A stretch of 64,000 nt of DNA from Channa striata (taxonomy: Eukaryota; Chordata; Actinopteri; Anabantiformes; Channidae): the NCBI GenBank assembly GCA_033026295.1, contig CM065172.1:13883165-13947164 (forward strand), given 5' to 3'. The position numbers and the translations under genes were made by a program. The notes beneath the pieces are model-generated. The model was not told the origin of the DNA. It worked only from the letters and a program-made list of their open reading frames with translations, and did not search any database. Shown piece after piece: positions 48,421 to 61,800 of this stretch (position 1 is its first letter; every line of letters begins with the position of its first letter).

Positions 48421-49925
48421 TTATGAAAATGCTCAAATATTCAAGTCAATCAAGCATCCCACTTCAAGAATTTCCTATCGTTTCAAGTTACGCTGCTGTT
48501 ATTAATCAGCAAAAGCTCTGACCGCTGTCATCTTTATTCTTCAACTTAAGACTGTGAACTCAGCAGCGAATAGATACACTTTTATATTGCAAACTGCTTG
48601 ATTAAGACTAATGAAGCATCTTGAAGTCCTGATAATAGCAACAATGGATGACTCAGTGATTAGTCATGTGCACTGAAGAGCAACACTCACTTTCAGGAAA
48701 CCAAGAAATGTGGTCTTACAGAATCAGAGTAAATGAATAGTTTGGAGACACACTTGGCTGGTGAAAGTCACTCACTGTATTCAGATCTACCCCACCCTCC
48801 CCTCGATTGCCACTGATTTTAATCAACGTTAATACCACAGATGTATTACCTACTACTTGGCAGGAAGTTCATTTGGCAGAATCATCGCAAATAGGCCAAA
48901 AGGCAAATCATCTGATTTATGTCTCTGCTCTCACAGAAACATTTACTAGGTTACAACTGAATATTATCCCCACTCAGTTTTATTTTCCACTAATACAAAT
49001 TATTCGTAGTTGTGTGAGAATATGAACATTAAACCCACACCCCTATAGCAGCGCAGTGAGCGTTTCTTCTTTCTCTGATATCGTCCGATGTCTTCATATT
49101 TTGCGAATAGGTTTACTTACATGACAAATTAAAAGCGCCTTTCCTCGCATTGATATAGATTAGAATAAATAAAGCTATCATGTATATATTTGAAGTCTGT
49201 TTAGTTCCCAAGTAAAACTGGTTCACTGCCTAAAAACACGGGTTGTTTGGCAATGAACTTGAGGATGGATTTAATTATGCAACCTATATGAACTCATTAA
49301 TCTGTTAATCTAAAGGCATTAACAGTGATAATATGTGTGTGTTCGCACACTGAGCGTGAAGATCACATCTAGTTAGATATCTCTATTTATCTACCACCTG
49401 CTGGCTATGGGGAAGTTGTTTTGTCCATGCGGCCAGTTTTATGAAGTACAAAGGCCTTAATGTCTCAAGCAAGTTGTAATGCTTCATGTACAGTAACGAA
49501 AGTAGGAGAAGGGAAAAGTGGAAAATATCATGGAGACTTTGTTTGTGCTAAAAATTGACAAAATTGAACTTGGCTCATCCGAATCAGTTTCAAGTCTGTC
49601 GTTCCCATTTATCTGAGCAAACATTCACGCAGACTACGTTAGACGAAATAAAAATAAATACGGCGTATCATTTTCTCTGATGGCTCTTTGATGCAAAATA
49701 GTAGATTCAATAAAGTCTAATATTGCTGCCAATACAAGGATTAAAAACAGGCTAAGTCAATGCAGTTAATGACTAGTTCTGTTTTTGTTTTAATTGCAGG
49801 CCTATTATTTCCCAGCTTCGTGAGAAGCTACTGAGTTTACTGATCAGAATCCAAGCGGACATGAAGTTTTTCTATGGGTTGTTCCTGGATTTGTCAGTCT
49901 TAGAGGAAAGTTCTAGGTCTCCTGA
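48421..49925. other. hoxc13-hoxc12 intergenic, first part
   Basis: AT-rich, repeat-poor DNA with no gene. It includes TTGAACTT at 49564-49571. Confidence 0.4.
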
Positions 49926-50540
49926 TTTACCCTTGACCATGACTATGCAGTCACTTTGACCTTGACATCACAGCGGATTGTGAATAATAAATAGGGGGCT
50001 GGACACCAATGCTGGCGGTTTGTTTGTAGGCAAACAAGGTGTTATTTCCCTGTCTAGACAGCCGGACTTAATGGCATGCCATAAATGCATAAAAAAAGGG
50101 AAGTGTAGCGGGATCCTCTGACCTGCATCTCTGACCATCTCAGAGCATTGCATCAACATTTGGGCTTTGTTCATTTGTATTTTGCAGGTCCTCGAAACGT
50201 AGTAGATTTGGCCCATGCCTCTAGAACCTCCATTGGTTTGATGCACTCTCCATGAGGTGTGTTATTGTCCACGATGGACAGGTAGGACTTTTGACGTCTC
50301 ACACCAACACCAGTAACCCGCAGCAAGCAGCCACACAGTCTGCACAGCGTGAGGAAATGATAATACGACGTCGCCCTCCATATAACGATTAAGGTATGGC
50401 CGTTTTCTTCCTACAATGGCAGTAGGCCTACGTGGACTTTGCTTTATGACTTTTAGCTCAATACAAACTGTACATTGGGCAGAGGAGTAGATCGAATTAT
50501 GATATGGTGACGGGCGCATTTGTATTTTCTTTCTTGCAAG
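49926..50540. promoter_or_regulatory. Candidate regulatory block in the hoxc13-hoxc12 intergenic region
   Basis: Higher-complexity segment with a nuclear-receptor-like TTTGACCTTGACATC, then TGCCATAAATGCATAAAAA (Hox13-type cores) and several CpGs with ACGTCG-type sites near 50365-50375. No open frame or repeat explains it. Enhancer function is inferred. Confidence 0.35.
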
Positions 50541-52050
50541 AAAAGGCTGTTAACTTTGAGAGACAAGTGGTGTCGCTTTAACTGTACATTTTAAATATAA
50601 TTTTTCATTGAATCAAAATTGTCAAGCAGTACCTCAATATTGCATTTCTGAGTAAGGATGTACCAACAAAATATTATTTTTTTTTATCTTAAACTTTTCT
50701 GTGTTTTAAAGGGAAATGTTGTACCTCAATGTTAAATATTAATTTAAAAAAAAGTGTAATTGTGTAATGTGTAAATACATAAAAAGAAGAGCCTACTTGA
50801 ATTCCAAAAAGTTTAATATACAAATGCTGATGTAAGTACAGTCAATGCCCGTACCTGAAGGTTCATTGTGTTGTCATTTATTATAATCAAATAGCCTGCA
50901 GGCCCATAATTAGCGCACTATGCTAAACAGCAAAGACCCGGGAGAAACTCGGGAAACCAGGAAGCAAATTTTAAAATTAACTAACAAAATAAACCAAAGC
51001 CACAACCTTTAACATACATGGCGCCTCGACAAAAACGATTTCAACTTTCAGAACGTAAAATGCAGGAAAGTTGCATTGCTTTCGGTTGCGTGTGGGGGTG
51101 TCAAAGCTGCAGGCCGCTGTCAGCCAGACACATGAGACAGGGGGCTGATAACCTCTGCTGGTGACCAGAGGAAAATATCAGGAAGTGCTGCAGCTGTGTG
51201 TGATTGCGGAATAGTTTGCATTGTCCTGATTTTAGCTTAGGACAAACGTTGTTTGTTTGAGACATGGAATAGTAGTTTTATATTCCTTATAATTTGAACT
51301 TGACATGAAACTAGAACTTATAAATTAAGGTTTTCTTACAATAGATATCGCAGGAAAAAGCTAGCCACATCTCTAAAAGTTTTTGGATTTTCTGATATGG
51401 GGTTCTCTTTACATTTAAATTTACATGTATTGAATTGAGGGTTATTTCTGTGATTTAATTGCTGTATTATAGGAGTAAATATACCAATCTGAAAATCACG
51501 TGTTGGAACAGCGGGTGTTTGACGTGGATACATTTTTATTCACGTATTGTTTTTTTCTTTGACATGTGTGAATGTATACTTTCATATTATGTTAAATACT
51601 GAACTGCACTGTTATTGTAAATTCGCATTGGATTACAGCGTTTTATATTTGAATCCTGTCCGAATGACGACATGAGCCTAGTTTGGTTGGAAAATTTATA
51701 AATTATTGTTTATGAAATGAGATCTATGGATGTGCAGTTTACTCTTGAAATTTCTACTTTGATAACATAGTATGCCACACACTCAAACAAACACACACTC
51801 GCACACACACACAAACACGCGTTGCTCTGTCTATATTTGCGAGGACTCTCCCATAATTGCATATTTCATTCTTTAGATCTTTACGCTAACTTTAACAATC
51901 ATAATTAACTGCCTTTACTCTTTGACTATCCCGATTTAGTTGTTCTGAGGACCGGCCAATATGTCCTCAGTTTCCTCATAACAATGTATTTGAAGCAGAT
52001 TTAATCCAAAAACTCAGACGTGTTTGTACACACACACACACACTCACACA
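50541..52050. other. hoxc13-hoxc12 intergenic, middle
   Basis: AT-rich, with a GC-richer sub-block at about 51010-51235 and CA-rich simple sequence at 51778-51818 and 52027-52046. No gene recognised. Confidence 0.35.
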
Positions 52051-52109
52051 GTCTACAATTTAAAGTGAAAACAATTCGAGAAAAAAACACAATATAATAT
52101 TTTCAAGTT

Positions 52110-52163
52110 TTAAGAAAATAAAGTTGAACTTTACAAAGTGCAAGTTCAACTTTATTTACTTAA
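52110..52163. repeat. Near-perfect 22-bp-arm hairpin
   Basis: AAATAAAGTTGAACTT (52116-52131) pairs perfectly with 52142-52157 across a 10-base loop. After one mismatch (52115/52158), five more bases pair (52110-52114 with 52159-52163). The size would suit a small-RNA precursor or a MITE remnant. Confidence 0.85.
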
Positions 52164-54869
52164 TTTACTTTCCATATTTCTATACACATTCTTAAGATTA
52201 AATTTATAATTTATGATTGTTTTTATTCTGCATTTATTATCTGTATGTTCACATTTTATGGAATCTTTTTTATATTATTTACAGATTATTATGACTAGCC
52301 TTAATAATTTGAAGCAGTGAAATAAACTACATTTATATTATGAGTAGTCATGGGGGATCGTATGATTTATGTTGCAACACCAAAAATGTCTTGAAATGTC
52401 TTATGTTGTTGTAAACAAATGAAAAAAGATCAGCCAGTCCTTTACTACTTTTTGAATTTTTCAGACATTCCTTTAGTTTTTCCTGACAGCAGCTTTAAAA
52501 GAGTTGCCCAAGACTATAACTGTGACAACCTGCCAGTAGAGAATCAAAGAGAGAAAAGGAAGAAGAAAAGCCCTTTGTTTAGCCTATTGCCCTGTCTGGA
52601 CGGGACCACAGGATTCCAGGAGGCTGACTTCAATGTGGAGCAGACAGTGTACTAGACAGTGACCTTGACAGTGCTATATCCTCAGTTTACCACATTCTTT
52701 TATTTGCAAATGATCTCTTTGCTAAACGAGAGCGTAAGGCCCACAGCTCAGAAATGCCATAGCTTCAGCTAGAGATGCACTGAAGGAGACGAGCAGTGGT
52801 TTGAATGTGCAGTCCGGATCTGTGGGGCTGTGGATCGGAGGCGTGGAGACGCAACACATGGCCTCGTTCCCCGAGGTAAAGTGGCGACTAAAGCCTGAAC
52901 GTTACTCTGTCACTGGCTCGCTCTTCTGGCCATTTTTTTTTAGTGAAAGTCACGCTGCAGTGTTGTGCTTTTGGTACTTCTTATAATACCATAAACTGAC
53001 ACGAAGGCACAATAATGCTCTTCATACGAGTGAGGCACACGCTATTACGGTGGATTGATGTTGTGCTGCATTGCTAGACTTACTAACTAGATGCAAGACT
53101 CTGCAGTGGCTGGGGAGGCAGTGAGTGCAGGACACAGAGAGAAACCGCAAGGGATCCCTGCGAGCTTCTCCAGTTCAAACATTTGATAGTGTTGCTGCTA
53201 TTTAAGGCTCGAGCAATGCCCGGTGCCGCAGAGTTAGGTAGACTGCACGGTCACAAGTGAAGGATACGGCTATCAAATATCGACCGACTTGCAAATCGCT
53301 CCCAACCAATGGTTAAATGAATGCCTATGTTCTCACATAACACTTCATTTGCAAATTTGTAGACGGCAACGAACGTCTTTCAGCACGCATGTGCAGGCTG
53401 CTGTAACTTGCTCATTCCTCTTTCTTGTCTTCATATTAGGAGATATCGCATTGGGAAATTAGTTCATTTTTGTCTGTGGAATTTTTTTCATTTTAAGTGT
53501 TTTCAAATGCCACGTTGAGCAACACAAGTTGCTTTTTTAATATCCAACGGCGCAGTTTGGATTGTCTTCATATTATATTTATGACACTGCTCGCAATTTA
53601 AGGTGCAGAAGCATAAGAGGCTATTACATGTTTATTTGACGAAAACCTCTCCTTATTTAATTCAAATAATAGCAGTATGTGAGTTCAATATCAAGTTCAA
53701 CCCATCGGGTGACGTCGTGAACTTGAGTAGCCAGATTGACGGCGACCTCCGTGTCTAGTTTAGGATTTTCCTTTAGGATTTATTTCAATTCTAATACATT
53801 GTAAATTACCAGATTGTCCTTGGTGTTGTTAGGCATTTAAAAAATACTGTAACTGAGACCCACATTTGAACGTTTTGACAAATTTGAGATCCAGAAATTG
53901 TCTGGTGTTGATAAATACTTTATTAATAAAAGAAATTGGAATAACAGAAAATTTGCTACACTCATATGATACAGAAACAATCTGAAAATATTTCTAGTTT
54001 ATTTTTTTGATGAGTCTTGGAGCCTAGCAGAGGAATTGGAGAAGACATAGGTCAGTCTTGGGAATATGTTGACGATGATAGTTAGGTAGTTTGAAGACCA
54101 AAGGCCATATTAGAAATCCTTGCGCCAGCTGTTGGCAGCATGCCTGAATCCGGTGCCTATCACGGTGAAGTTTTCTGCAAGAAAAAGTGCTGGTGGAGCC
54201 TCAGAAGTTGTTTTGGTCTGAAAAAGTTTTTTCTTTTCACAATAAAGGATGACAACAGTATGGCACATCACATATTTGTTTAGTGTCTTCATAACTGCAT
54301 CAACAAATCAACTAATTAGCTAGATATAAAGCAGAGAGACGCTCGGCTGATTGAATCAGTTAAGTGCCCTCTGATATCTTGTAAAATTCATATAAAAGAA
54401 TTGTGAGAGGTATAACAATCCCACCAGAGTTTGGCTGCGAACGTTTATTGGAGGTATCTGTTAAAGTTGTTCATGTGAGGTGTACTAGAGAATATTACGT
54501 GAAATATACCCTCTTAAAGTAACCTTGTAGAATATCGTCCTCTTTTACAGAGCCAGTGGCTTCAACCTGCTGACCCCGTTACTGTAAATATGAGTAGAGT
54601 GCGGCAATGAGCATCAGTCTTTTCTTAAAACAAGCTTGTAAAATTGGGACATCTCAGCTTTATTTGACATGGAATTCAGCTATAATTTGCTAGAAAACAA
54701 GATGTCATATGCACCCTCTCCTTAAAGAATAAATTGTTTTTATAAGAAATAGCATTTTAAAAACTTTTGTCAGCTTATAAAGATATTAAACGAAGCCACG
54801 GACAGTCTGGCCCGGGCTCCTTTTGGACCCTGTGTTCCTCGAGTGAAGAAAAACAAGATTCTACATTTT
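52164..54869. promoter_or_regulatory. hoxc12 upstream DNA
   Basis: Repeat-poor. Contains a CpG-containing block at 52740-53290 and an inverted repeat around a CRE-like site at 53691-53726. Open frames at 52419-52655 and 52801-52986 show no recognisable product. Confidence 0.35.
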
Positions 54870-55090
54870 TAATAAAAGCTTTATAGTATTTTTAAAAAGC
54901 ACATAAACCTCTGTAATACAGAAGTTAATGTTTTGTTTTGTCTGAGATGGACCAAGTGGGTGGTACCATGTGTAGCTGAAGTTGGCCTGGACACGTGGTT
55001 TGAGAATGACCAATCAGACGCCCCTCCAGGTTTAACTATGTTAAATGTCAGATTGCAATAAACTAGAAGCTGTTGGTCGGGCCCGCGGAA
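54870..55090 (+). promoter_or_regulatory. hoxc12a: hoxc12 promoter / 5' UTR region
   Basis: Upstream of the hoxc12 ATG there is a canonical CCAAT box, ACCAATCAG (55009-55017), an E-box-like CACGTG (near 54992-54997) and an AT-rich TTTATAG / AATAAA segment near 54871-54890. CAATAAA at 55056-55062 matches the core preferred by Hox13-type homeodomains, so cross-regulation by Hox13 proteins is possible but inferred. Confidence 0.5.
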
Positions 55091-56998
55091 ATGGGCGAGC
55101 ATAATCTCCTTAATCCGGGGTTTGTGGGACCTTTGGTAAACATCCACACTGGAGACACATTTTACTTTCCGAATTTTAGAGCCTCAGGGGGACAACTGGC
55201 GGGGCTGCCGTCTCTCTCCTACCCGAGAAGGGACAATGTTTGCTCCCTCCCGTGGAATCCTTCGGAGCCGTGCAATGGATACTCTCAGTCGTATTTTAGC
55301 AGCCCCGTGTCCATTAACCCTTCCTTCAATCGGTCCTGTGAAATTACCAGACCAGATGAGAGCAAATGTTACTATAACAACGGCAACGGAAACAGGGAGA
55401 CCTGTTCAGGTGGCAGCAGCCTCAAACGGGAGGATAGGGCGAGAGACACATCATCCCTAACATCTGATCACGGGATGCACAACGGAATTGGCAGCACCGC
55501 TGCCTTTTCCAAATACGATTATGGGAGCGAGCAGCTAACGCAAGATCCGCCATCCTGTCAGTCAATGGAGTCCGACTCCAGCTCGTCTCTGCTCAACGAG
55601 GGCAGCAAACCTTCATCCAGCGATACACAGACCCTGGTGTCACCGGGAAGCCATTCAAGCAACATAACCGCAGGCGGAGGTGGGTGCCCTAGTTCCCTTC
55701 TCTTATTATTAAAGATGTGGCTTTTTGTTAATGATATTTTGTTATATTATTGCTAGCTATATATATCCTACATTATTAAATCAGTTATTAAACCGTCATT
55801 TGAGCTTGTTGTCCTGATGCATAACTTGCAGCAAGGATTAGCCTGCAGGATATGTGCGTGGTGTGCCAACGCCGCTAGGGGTTGCCCTAAAATACTCCAC
55901 ACCATGTGGTTGTGTACAGTTATAGGTAGACCAAACCATAGGCTAATGCCTGCCACCGTTATGCCTTGTCTTTGCATTTATAAAGCTTAGATAAGTGTGT
56001 AATTCAGACCTGTAACTAGTTCGGTGTATTGTTGCACTTTGCACACACAAATTAGTGCTGTGATTTAAAGAGGTGAGCTGCTTTGGTTGACTGCATCGAA
56101 TAGAGAGAGTTTTCTTTTTAATGACTCGTAAACAGAATTAATATCTGCCGCTGTGTGCTCAAGAGTCATTTAATATGCTCTGAAACTCGCAAATAAGTAG
56201 GGGTATTTGCAAACACGGCTTAATTATCACATTAATGCTACTTTAACTGCAACAATAAAACTTCCTGTGACACATGCCACTGTACACTGGTGGTCTCAAT
56301 AGAGCAGTGTGAAAAGTAAGGAATAAACTCACGTGACTGAAAAACAGCACCAAATCAGACTTGTCCTAGTGGTCTGGAGATTGCATTTGAGATTAGCTAT
56401 GTCCTGGCAGCCAAGAACATATCTGTCAGAGACCAATACAAATCCGGTTTGTCTGTCTGTGCAGGAAGTGAGAGCTTCCAATAGCTTCATCTCTCTAAAT
56501 TCTTCTAAAGTCCGCTACCTCTGGGATCTTTTACAAAGTTTGTTATAGTGTCATTTGACATGGAGATGGAGTAATAATGCCAAAATGGATTCTTACTTCA
56601 GTTTGCTTACAGTAAGGCTATTCTCCAAGCTTGCCATGAACAACTGACGCTCCTTTGAGCTCCTTATAACCTTGGAGGTGACCGTGATTTTGTGACTGAG
56701 ATGCCTAATCCGTTGTGCGCCCCCTCCTCCTCATCCTCCTCCTCCTCCCTCTCCTCCAGGTGCCCCATGGTACCCGATGCACACTCGGACCAGAAAGAAG
56801 CGCAAACCATATTCCAAACTTCAGCTGGCTGAGCTGGAAGGAGAATTCATGCTGAATGAGTTCATCACCAGGCAGCGGCGGAGGGAGCTCTCTGACCGCC
56901 TGAACCTCAGCGACCAGCAAGTCAAGATCTGGTTTCAGAACCGCAGGATGAAGAAGAAGAGACTCATGCTGAGGGAGCAAGCTTTGGCCTACTTTTAG
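55091..56998 (+). CDS. hoxc12a: Homeobox protein Hox-C12, two exons
   Basis: Posterior (Abd-B class) Hox transcription factor, nuclear, expressed late and posteriorly in vertebrate embryos. Exon 1 is 55091-55679 (donor GGAG/GTGGGT, phase 1). Exon 2 is 56760-56998, with a strong pyrimidine tract of TCC repeats before CTCCAG. The join makes glycine 197 and a 275-residue protein. The first residues, MGEHNLLNPGFVGPLVNIHT, are the hallmark of Hox-C12, which fixes the start at 55091; upstream in-frame codons offer only a TTG. A Ser-rich stretch near 165-190 (PPSCQSMESDSSSS) is also family-typical. Exon 2 opens with GAPWYP; this tryptophan stands where other Hox proteins have the hexapeptide. The homeodomain is residues 207-266, with WFQNRRMKKKR in helix 3 (W254, N257), and the C-terminus is REQALAYF. 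The frame is intact. Paralogue 'a' is inferred. Confidence 0.96.
55680..56759 (+). other. hoxc12a: hoxc12 intron 1
   Basis: Phase-1 GT-AG intron of 1080 bases separating the N-terminal exon from the homeodomain exon. It ends in a long TCC-rich pyrimidine tract (about 56720-56757). No repeat or other gene is recognised within it. Confidence 0.9.
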
Positions 56999-58825
56999 AG
57001 ATGCGGCAAAAGGTGAATCGATGGGCAGTACAAGCCAAGCCTTCTGCGGTCTTCTTTCAGTGCATGCACTCATCTAGTCATTTTTTTTTACATTGCAGTC
57101 AGTTATTACAATATTTTCTGATATGTTTTTCTTAAAGGTGCGGGCCACAGTTGCCCAAAACAAGCCACTATCTGTCATTCAAAGCTACACTCAGCGAATC
57201 TGCCTTTATCTTTGTATATTCGCACAAAAAGCTGTGAGAATCTGTTGTCTCTGTAGGATGCATCTCTCGTTTTTCCTGATCTGTCAAGAGAGTAGTCTAC
57301 GCCCTGCAGGCCACGCCAAATATTTTACGAGGCAGTTGCTCAGTTTGGGATGAGACCTAGTGACAGTATCATTTTTGTTACCTTTAAGATTTGCGAAAAT
57401 ATAGAAGAAGCTGGTTCACTTTGTCTCAACAGTATTAAGAAACACCCTGCCTGTTGCTTTATACGTCTACCGCCACAATCTGTTGAGTAAGAGGAACTTC
57501 AGCCCTATCTCCTTTTCATAGTTTTAACAACGCGTTCTGGGCACGTTCACGGTCACGGGCAGGAAGTCTGGGAGTCTGCATGAGGAGGAGTGGGGGGGCG
57601 GGGGGCGTGGAAGCTAAAACCGCAACGTAATCCATATCGGTATTATAATGACTGCACATTGAAAAATTAATTGCCATGACTTTGTTCATGTGCCAACAAG
57701 TTCCTAAAGGTATTTTCTTACTTTTATTACTTATCAACTCGTCTTAACAACAACCACAGAACTCTGCAAGGGTTGAAATTCTTACTTTATCTGAGATCAC
57801 CGTTTATATACGGTTTTGAGCTGCTATTAAATGTCCACCTTCCGATTGTGCCAGTGAAAAAAAATGTATTCTGCCATAAAACCCGCTAGGATCTGTATTT
57901 AGAATATTGATCAGTATTATAACATTTTAGATCCAATCGGTTAAAGTGTGGAACCGCCTTAAGTTTCAGCTAAGGGGGAAATACGTTTTGTGTCTAGTAG
58001 AGCATTTCTGAATTTTGGTGCTCACAATGAAAATATGTATAAAATTTAATAAAAGGCCTACGTGTGTTCTCTCAATTCAGGGCGAATGCAGCGCATTATC
58101 GGCCATGTATTATGAGTAAGCTATAGCAATGAAATGTATCTAAAGCATGTTATTGATGTGAAATAGCTATGTTATATTCTGCGGGCCACTTTCTGTACTT
58201 TTTTAAGCATTTTTTTCTGAACAAATCAAAAACCAATACAACCTAAAACATTTTAACTCGAACGAATACAAAGAATGTATTATCATTATTATTATCGTTA
58301 TTAATATTATTATTATTAATGGTATTAATAGTATTATGGTTATTATGGGCGGACGGAGAGCCTTTTAGGCCTATTTAATGTTCTTACTCCTTGCAATGTG
58401 CTCAGTGTTGTCCCTTACTTTATCTTGTACTCGTGTGTAACTTTGTAAAATGAACTTACACGTTACCATCTGCAGTCTATTTTTGGATCCCTTATCCCTG
58501 TGTAATAGTGTTTTGTGTTTTTGATCGTCTTGTACAGTATTGCATTCCATATAAGCCTATATGTGGTTGTATAGGTTCGAAATTTATACCCGTTATATAG
58601 CACTGCCAAAAATGGGTATAAGAGATGGTTTGCGAGAAATGATGCCATACATGTCATTTAAAGAAACTCTGTTCCCGTGTAGTAGGCTAGTGTTACCGTT
58701 CTTTCATTTCGACCCTCACTGCATTCCCTTCTTTGCGCTTGTAAGGATTGCTACGTTGTCTTGTAAAAGTAATAATGATATGAATGTATATGTGTAAGAT
58801 CTTCAATAAACAGAATATTGAAACA
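56999..58825 (+). other. hoxc12a: hoxc12 3' UTR and downstream
   Basis: AT-rich region following the hoxc12 stop. It has a candidate poly(A) signal AATAAA at 58048-58053 and a stronger one at 58805-58810 followed by T/GT-rich DNA, suggesting a 3' UTR of up to about 1.8 kb. A G-rich patch lies near 57585-57610 and an (ATT)n-like tract near 58280-58335. There is no convincing coding sequence inside. Confidence 0.45.
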
Positions 58826-61800
58826 TTTATTGGTGTTAACCCAGTCTGTCATTAGGTTGCTTCTTCTGGACGTTCTGCTTTAAAGTCAGGCTTTCTGAGA
58901 GCAGCTTGGTGGGATTATTTTATTAGACGTGACCTACAACACAGTTTAAAAATACATCCACCGCAGTGAAATAAAGATCTGAGCATTAACGGGACATTTG
59001 GAAGCATTTGAGAGGGTGTTTTCTTAGCACATAATTGTACATGCTGTGAACTATAAGCAATAGTAGCCCACACAGGTTGGCCTTGGTTTATTGTGGTCGA
59101 CATGCAAAATGGCGGCCAGATGCATATTCACGGAAAATGATGACTATTTTATAGTACAGCAAGGATACAGCAAGTATGCAACAACTGCTTTAGTTTCAAA
59201 CCGAAAACCTTTTCCACATTATCTCTAAGGTCTTGTGGTTTCCCTTAAGCTCGACCCAATCAATGACACTGGTAAGCTACAAGCCTATAACGGCGCAGCT
59301 AAACACGCAATGGCTCTGTAAAGCAGTAATAGGGTTACACCCCAGTGCTCCATATAGTCCAGCTTCTTTTCCCTGTGCATCTTTTCCTCTGGTTTACATT
59401 AGGGATTTTAACACGTGATAATTACACGTCAAAACGTGTTCGAGTAGAAATACACACATACGGTTCAGATAAAAAGACTTTGCCAAATATCATGTTAAAG
59501 ACACAGATAGCTCAATAATAAAGCCAAATCCACAAAGCTCTCCCTACTGGCAAGGACGTGTAAAGCACTGCGGGGCTGAGCAGTGTGATGCTATTAGATA
59601 ACTAACCAAGAATTAATGTCTTTGTCATCAGCAGTTTCCACTTACAGTTAAGAGTCGACAGGAAGTTATCATGTATGAATACGTGTATACATATTTAAGA
59701 TCAGATATTGCCTTTTCACTGCCTCCTGCAACCAAATCACTGAATGGCATTAAGATGCGCATGATACACAAGCAGAGATAATAACTTTTTTCTAGTATTA
59801 CAACTATATTGAACATTTTAAAATTGTGATATAACACTCAGTGTGACAAGATATTGAAGTTGATTGAAGCTTTTTAGCAGTAGAATTTCCAGTCTTCTAT
59901 GTATGCTATTTCTTGGTGCTGTGTCGGTTCACTTTCCTTCAAACATCAACCATCCCAAGTTAGGCTGTAGTCTAAACCACAAATACCATCCTTATTTATT
60001 CTTCAGCATAACGCATTTCTATTCATGTATTATTAACGACGTACATGTATACAGTAAAATTATGAGGGCTATAGTCCTGCGCCAAAGAAAAAGGATATGT
60101 TGGACGCGCTGCCGCAATGCTTCAGTTTGCAGATATTATAAACGACACAACGTTTCCAATATAGCTTCCTTGAATATTCTTTGTATGATTTGTATTCTAC
60201 TCCACGTGCTTGTTAATATAAAATAAACGTCTGGTCAAAAAAGGCATTAGATACAGAGCACCCTTACGCATCTTATTAGAAGATGGTTTGGATAATCATT
60301 TCTATTCAATTATTGCCTATAATTTGAACACTGATTCTAAAAATAGTATTAGCAATTAAATTTCAATTGTTTCATCCATGTAATAGGAGAAAAACAGACC
60401 TAATATTTTAATAGGCATCCCTCTACGGAAGAACATTACTGTTTCCGTGTGCTTTAATCAAAAGAAGACGCAGCGCATTAATTTTAAAGTCATAAATGGT
60501 CTACTTGTAATACAAAGCAGATGTAAAGTGTAACCTGTAAATACAGCAACTATTTGCTGCAATGCGATATATATACATAACCAAGCGATATGAAATAATA
60601 CGGTTGAGATCTTAAATTGCCTGTATTGAATATGACCATCCAGAGGACATCATTCATAACAACCACAATATTTTTAGTTCATGAGCCGCAGTGTTGACTA
60701 TGAAAGGAGACAAACTGCTGCATTATATTTGTCAGTTTCCTTATTTAACGGCTTACAGGAGAATAAAAGATGCAAAATTTACCCTGACGTTCTGTTTTTT
60801 CCCCTGGCACCTCATCCAATATTTTATATCTAACATTTAAAGGTCTACCATGCTATACAGGTATATTTAAGAAAAAAACTCACGAAAGCTTCATCCATGC
60901 GTGTTTTAAAAACCAAAAACAGAACTTATTTAATTTGGTTAAATGATTTTGACTGGAAACATACTTTCCAGTTGTAGAGTTACGAGAGAAAGAACCTATG
61001 AACTGTAACAATAAAATACCTTATCAGGAGCAACATCTCCACAACACCCAGGACAACCTGGATCCTGTTTCCTATCAGAATAACTGATACAGACTGGGCT
61101 GTGTGCAGCTTGATTAGCTGATACCTGTGTATCGTGGGGTTATTTGAACAGAGTACCGTGACAGTCCAGTTGTGAAAGGGGCCAAACGGACATGAGCATG
61201 TAGTTTTAACTTGAACTTCACGACAGTCTGTTTGTATGGGACTCTTCTGTGGAACCTATTTGTTCGCGTATTTACAGCCTTTATTTGGCTTTTCCTTTTG
61301 ACAGTTAGCCTTGTGTTGAAACCTCTTAAACCCCCAACAAGCATTTAAAGATTTCAGTGTTTCAATTTCATTCCTTCTCCCCCAGTTAAAAATCACCTTT
61401 TTATAACAGCTAATATTAGTTTTCAGTCTTTTTCCTACATCTTAATTCAAAATATTTAACTCCAATCAGGAGAAATCTGTCGCCATTTCCAGAAACCTAA
61501 GATATTTGACTGTAAAAGAGGTTGATATCTCACAAGGCTTTGCGGGTCTTTACAATAGGTCTTTCATTGCTCTTGAGCACTTTTGACTTTGAGACTGTCT
61601 AAATCTGTTTATGGCGGCCTGTCTCCGCGTCCCAAAGGTCAGTGAGCTTCACAGTGCCCTTCGCAGAGAACTTGTGTGGCATGTGGCCTGCGTCCCCCGC
61701 CACCCCTCTGCTGTTTATGGTTCGAAGCTGGCTAGAGAAATGGAAAGCAATGTTATTTCTACTAAAGTGTGTGTGCAGGGCGAGCAAGTCTTTTGAAGGC

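Noticed and set aside
55073..55090. Upstream start for hoxc12 at a TTG codon
   Set aside because: Six extra residues with a non-ATG start; MGEHNLLNPGF at 55091 is the family's conserved N-terminus.
56705..57073. 122-codon minus-strand frame over hoxc12 exon 2
   Set aside because: Antisense shadow of the homeobox exon and its TCC tract; Arg/Gly-rich end is low complexity.
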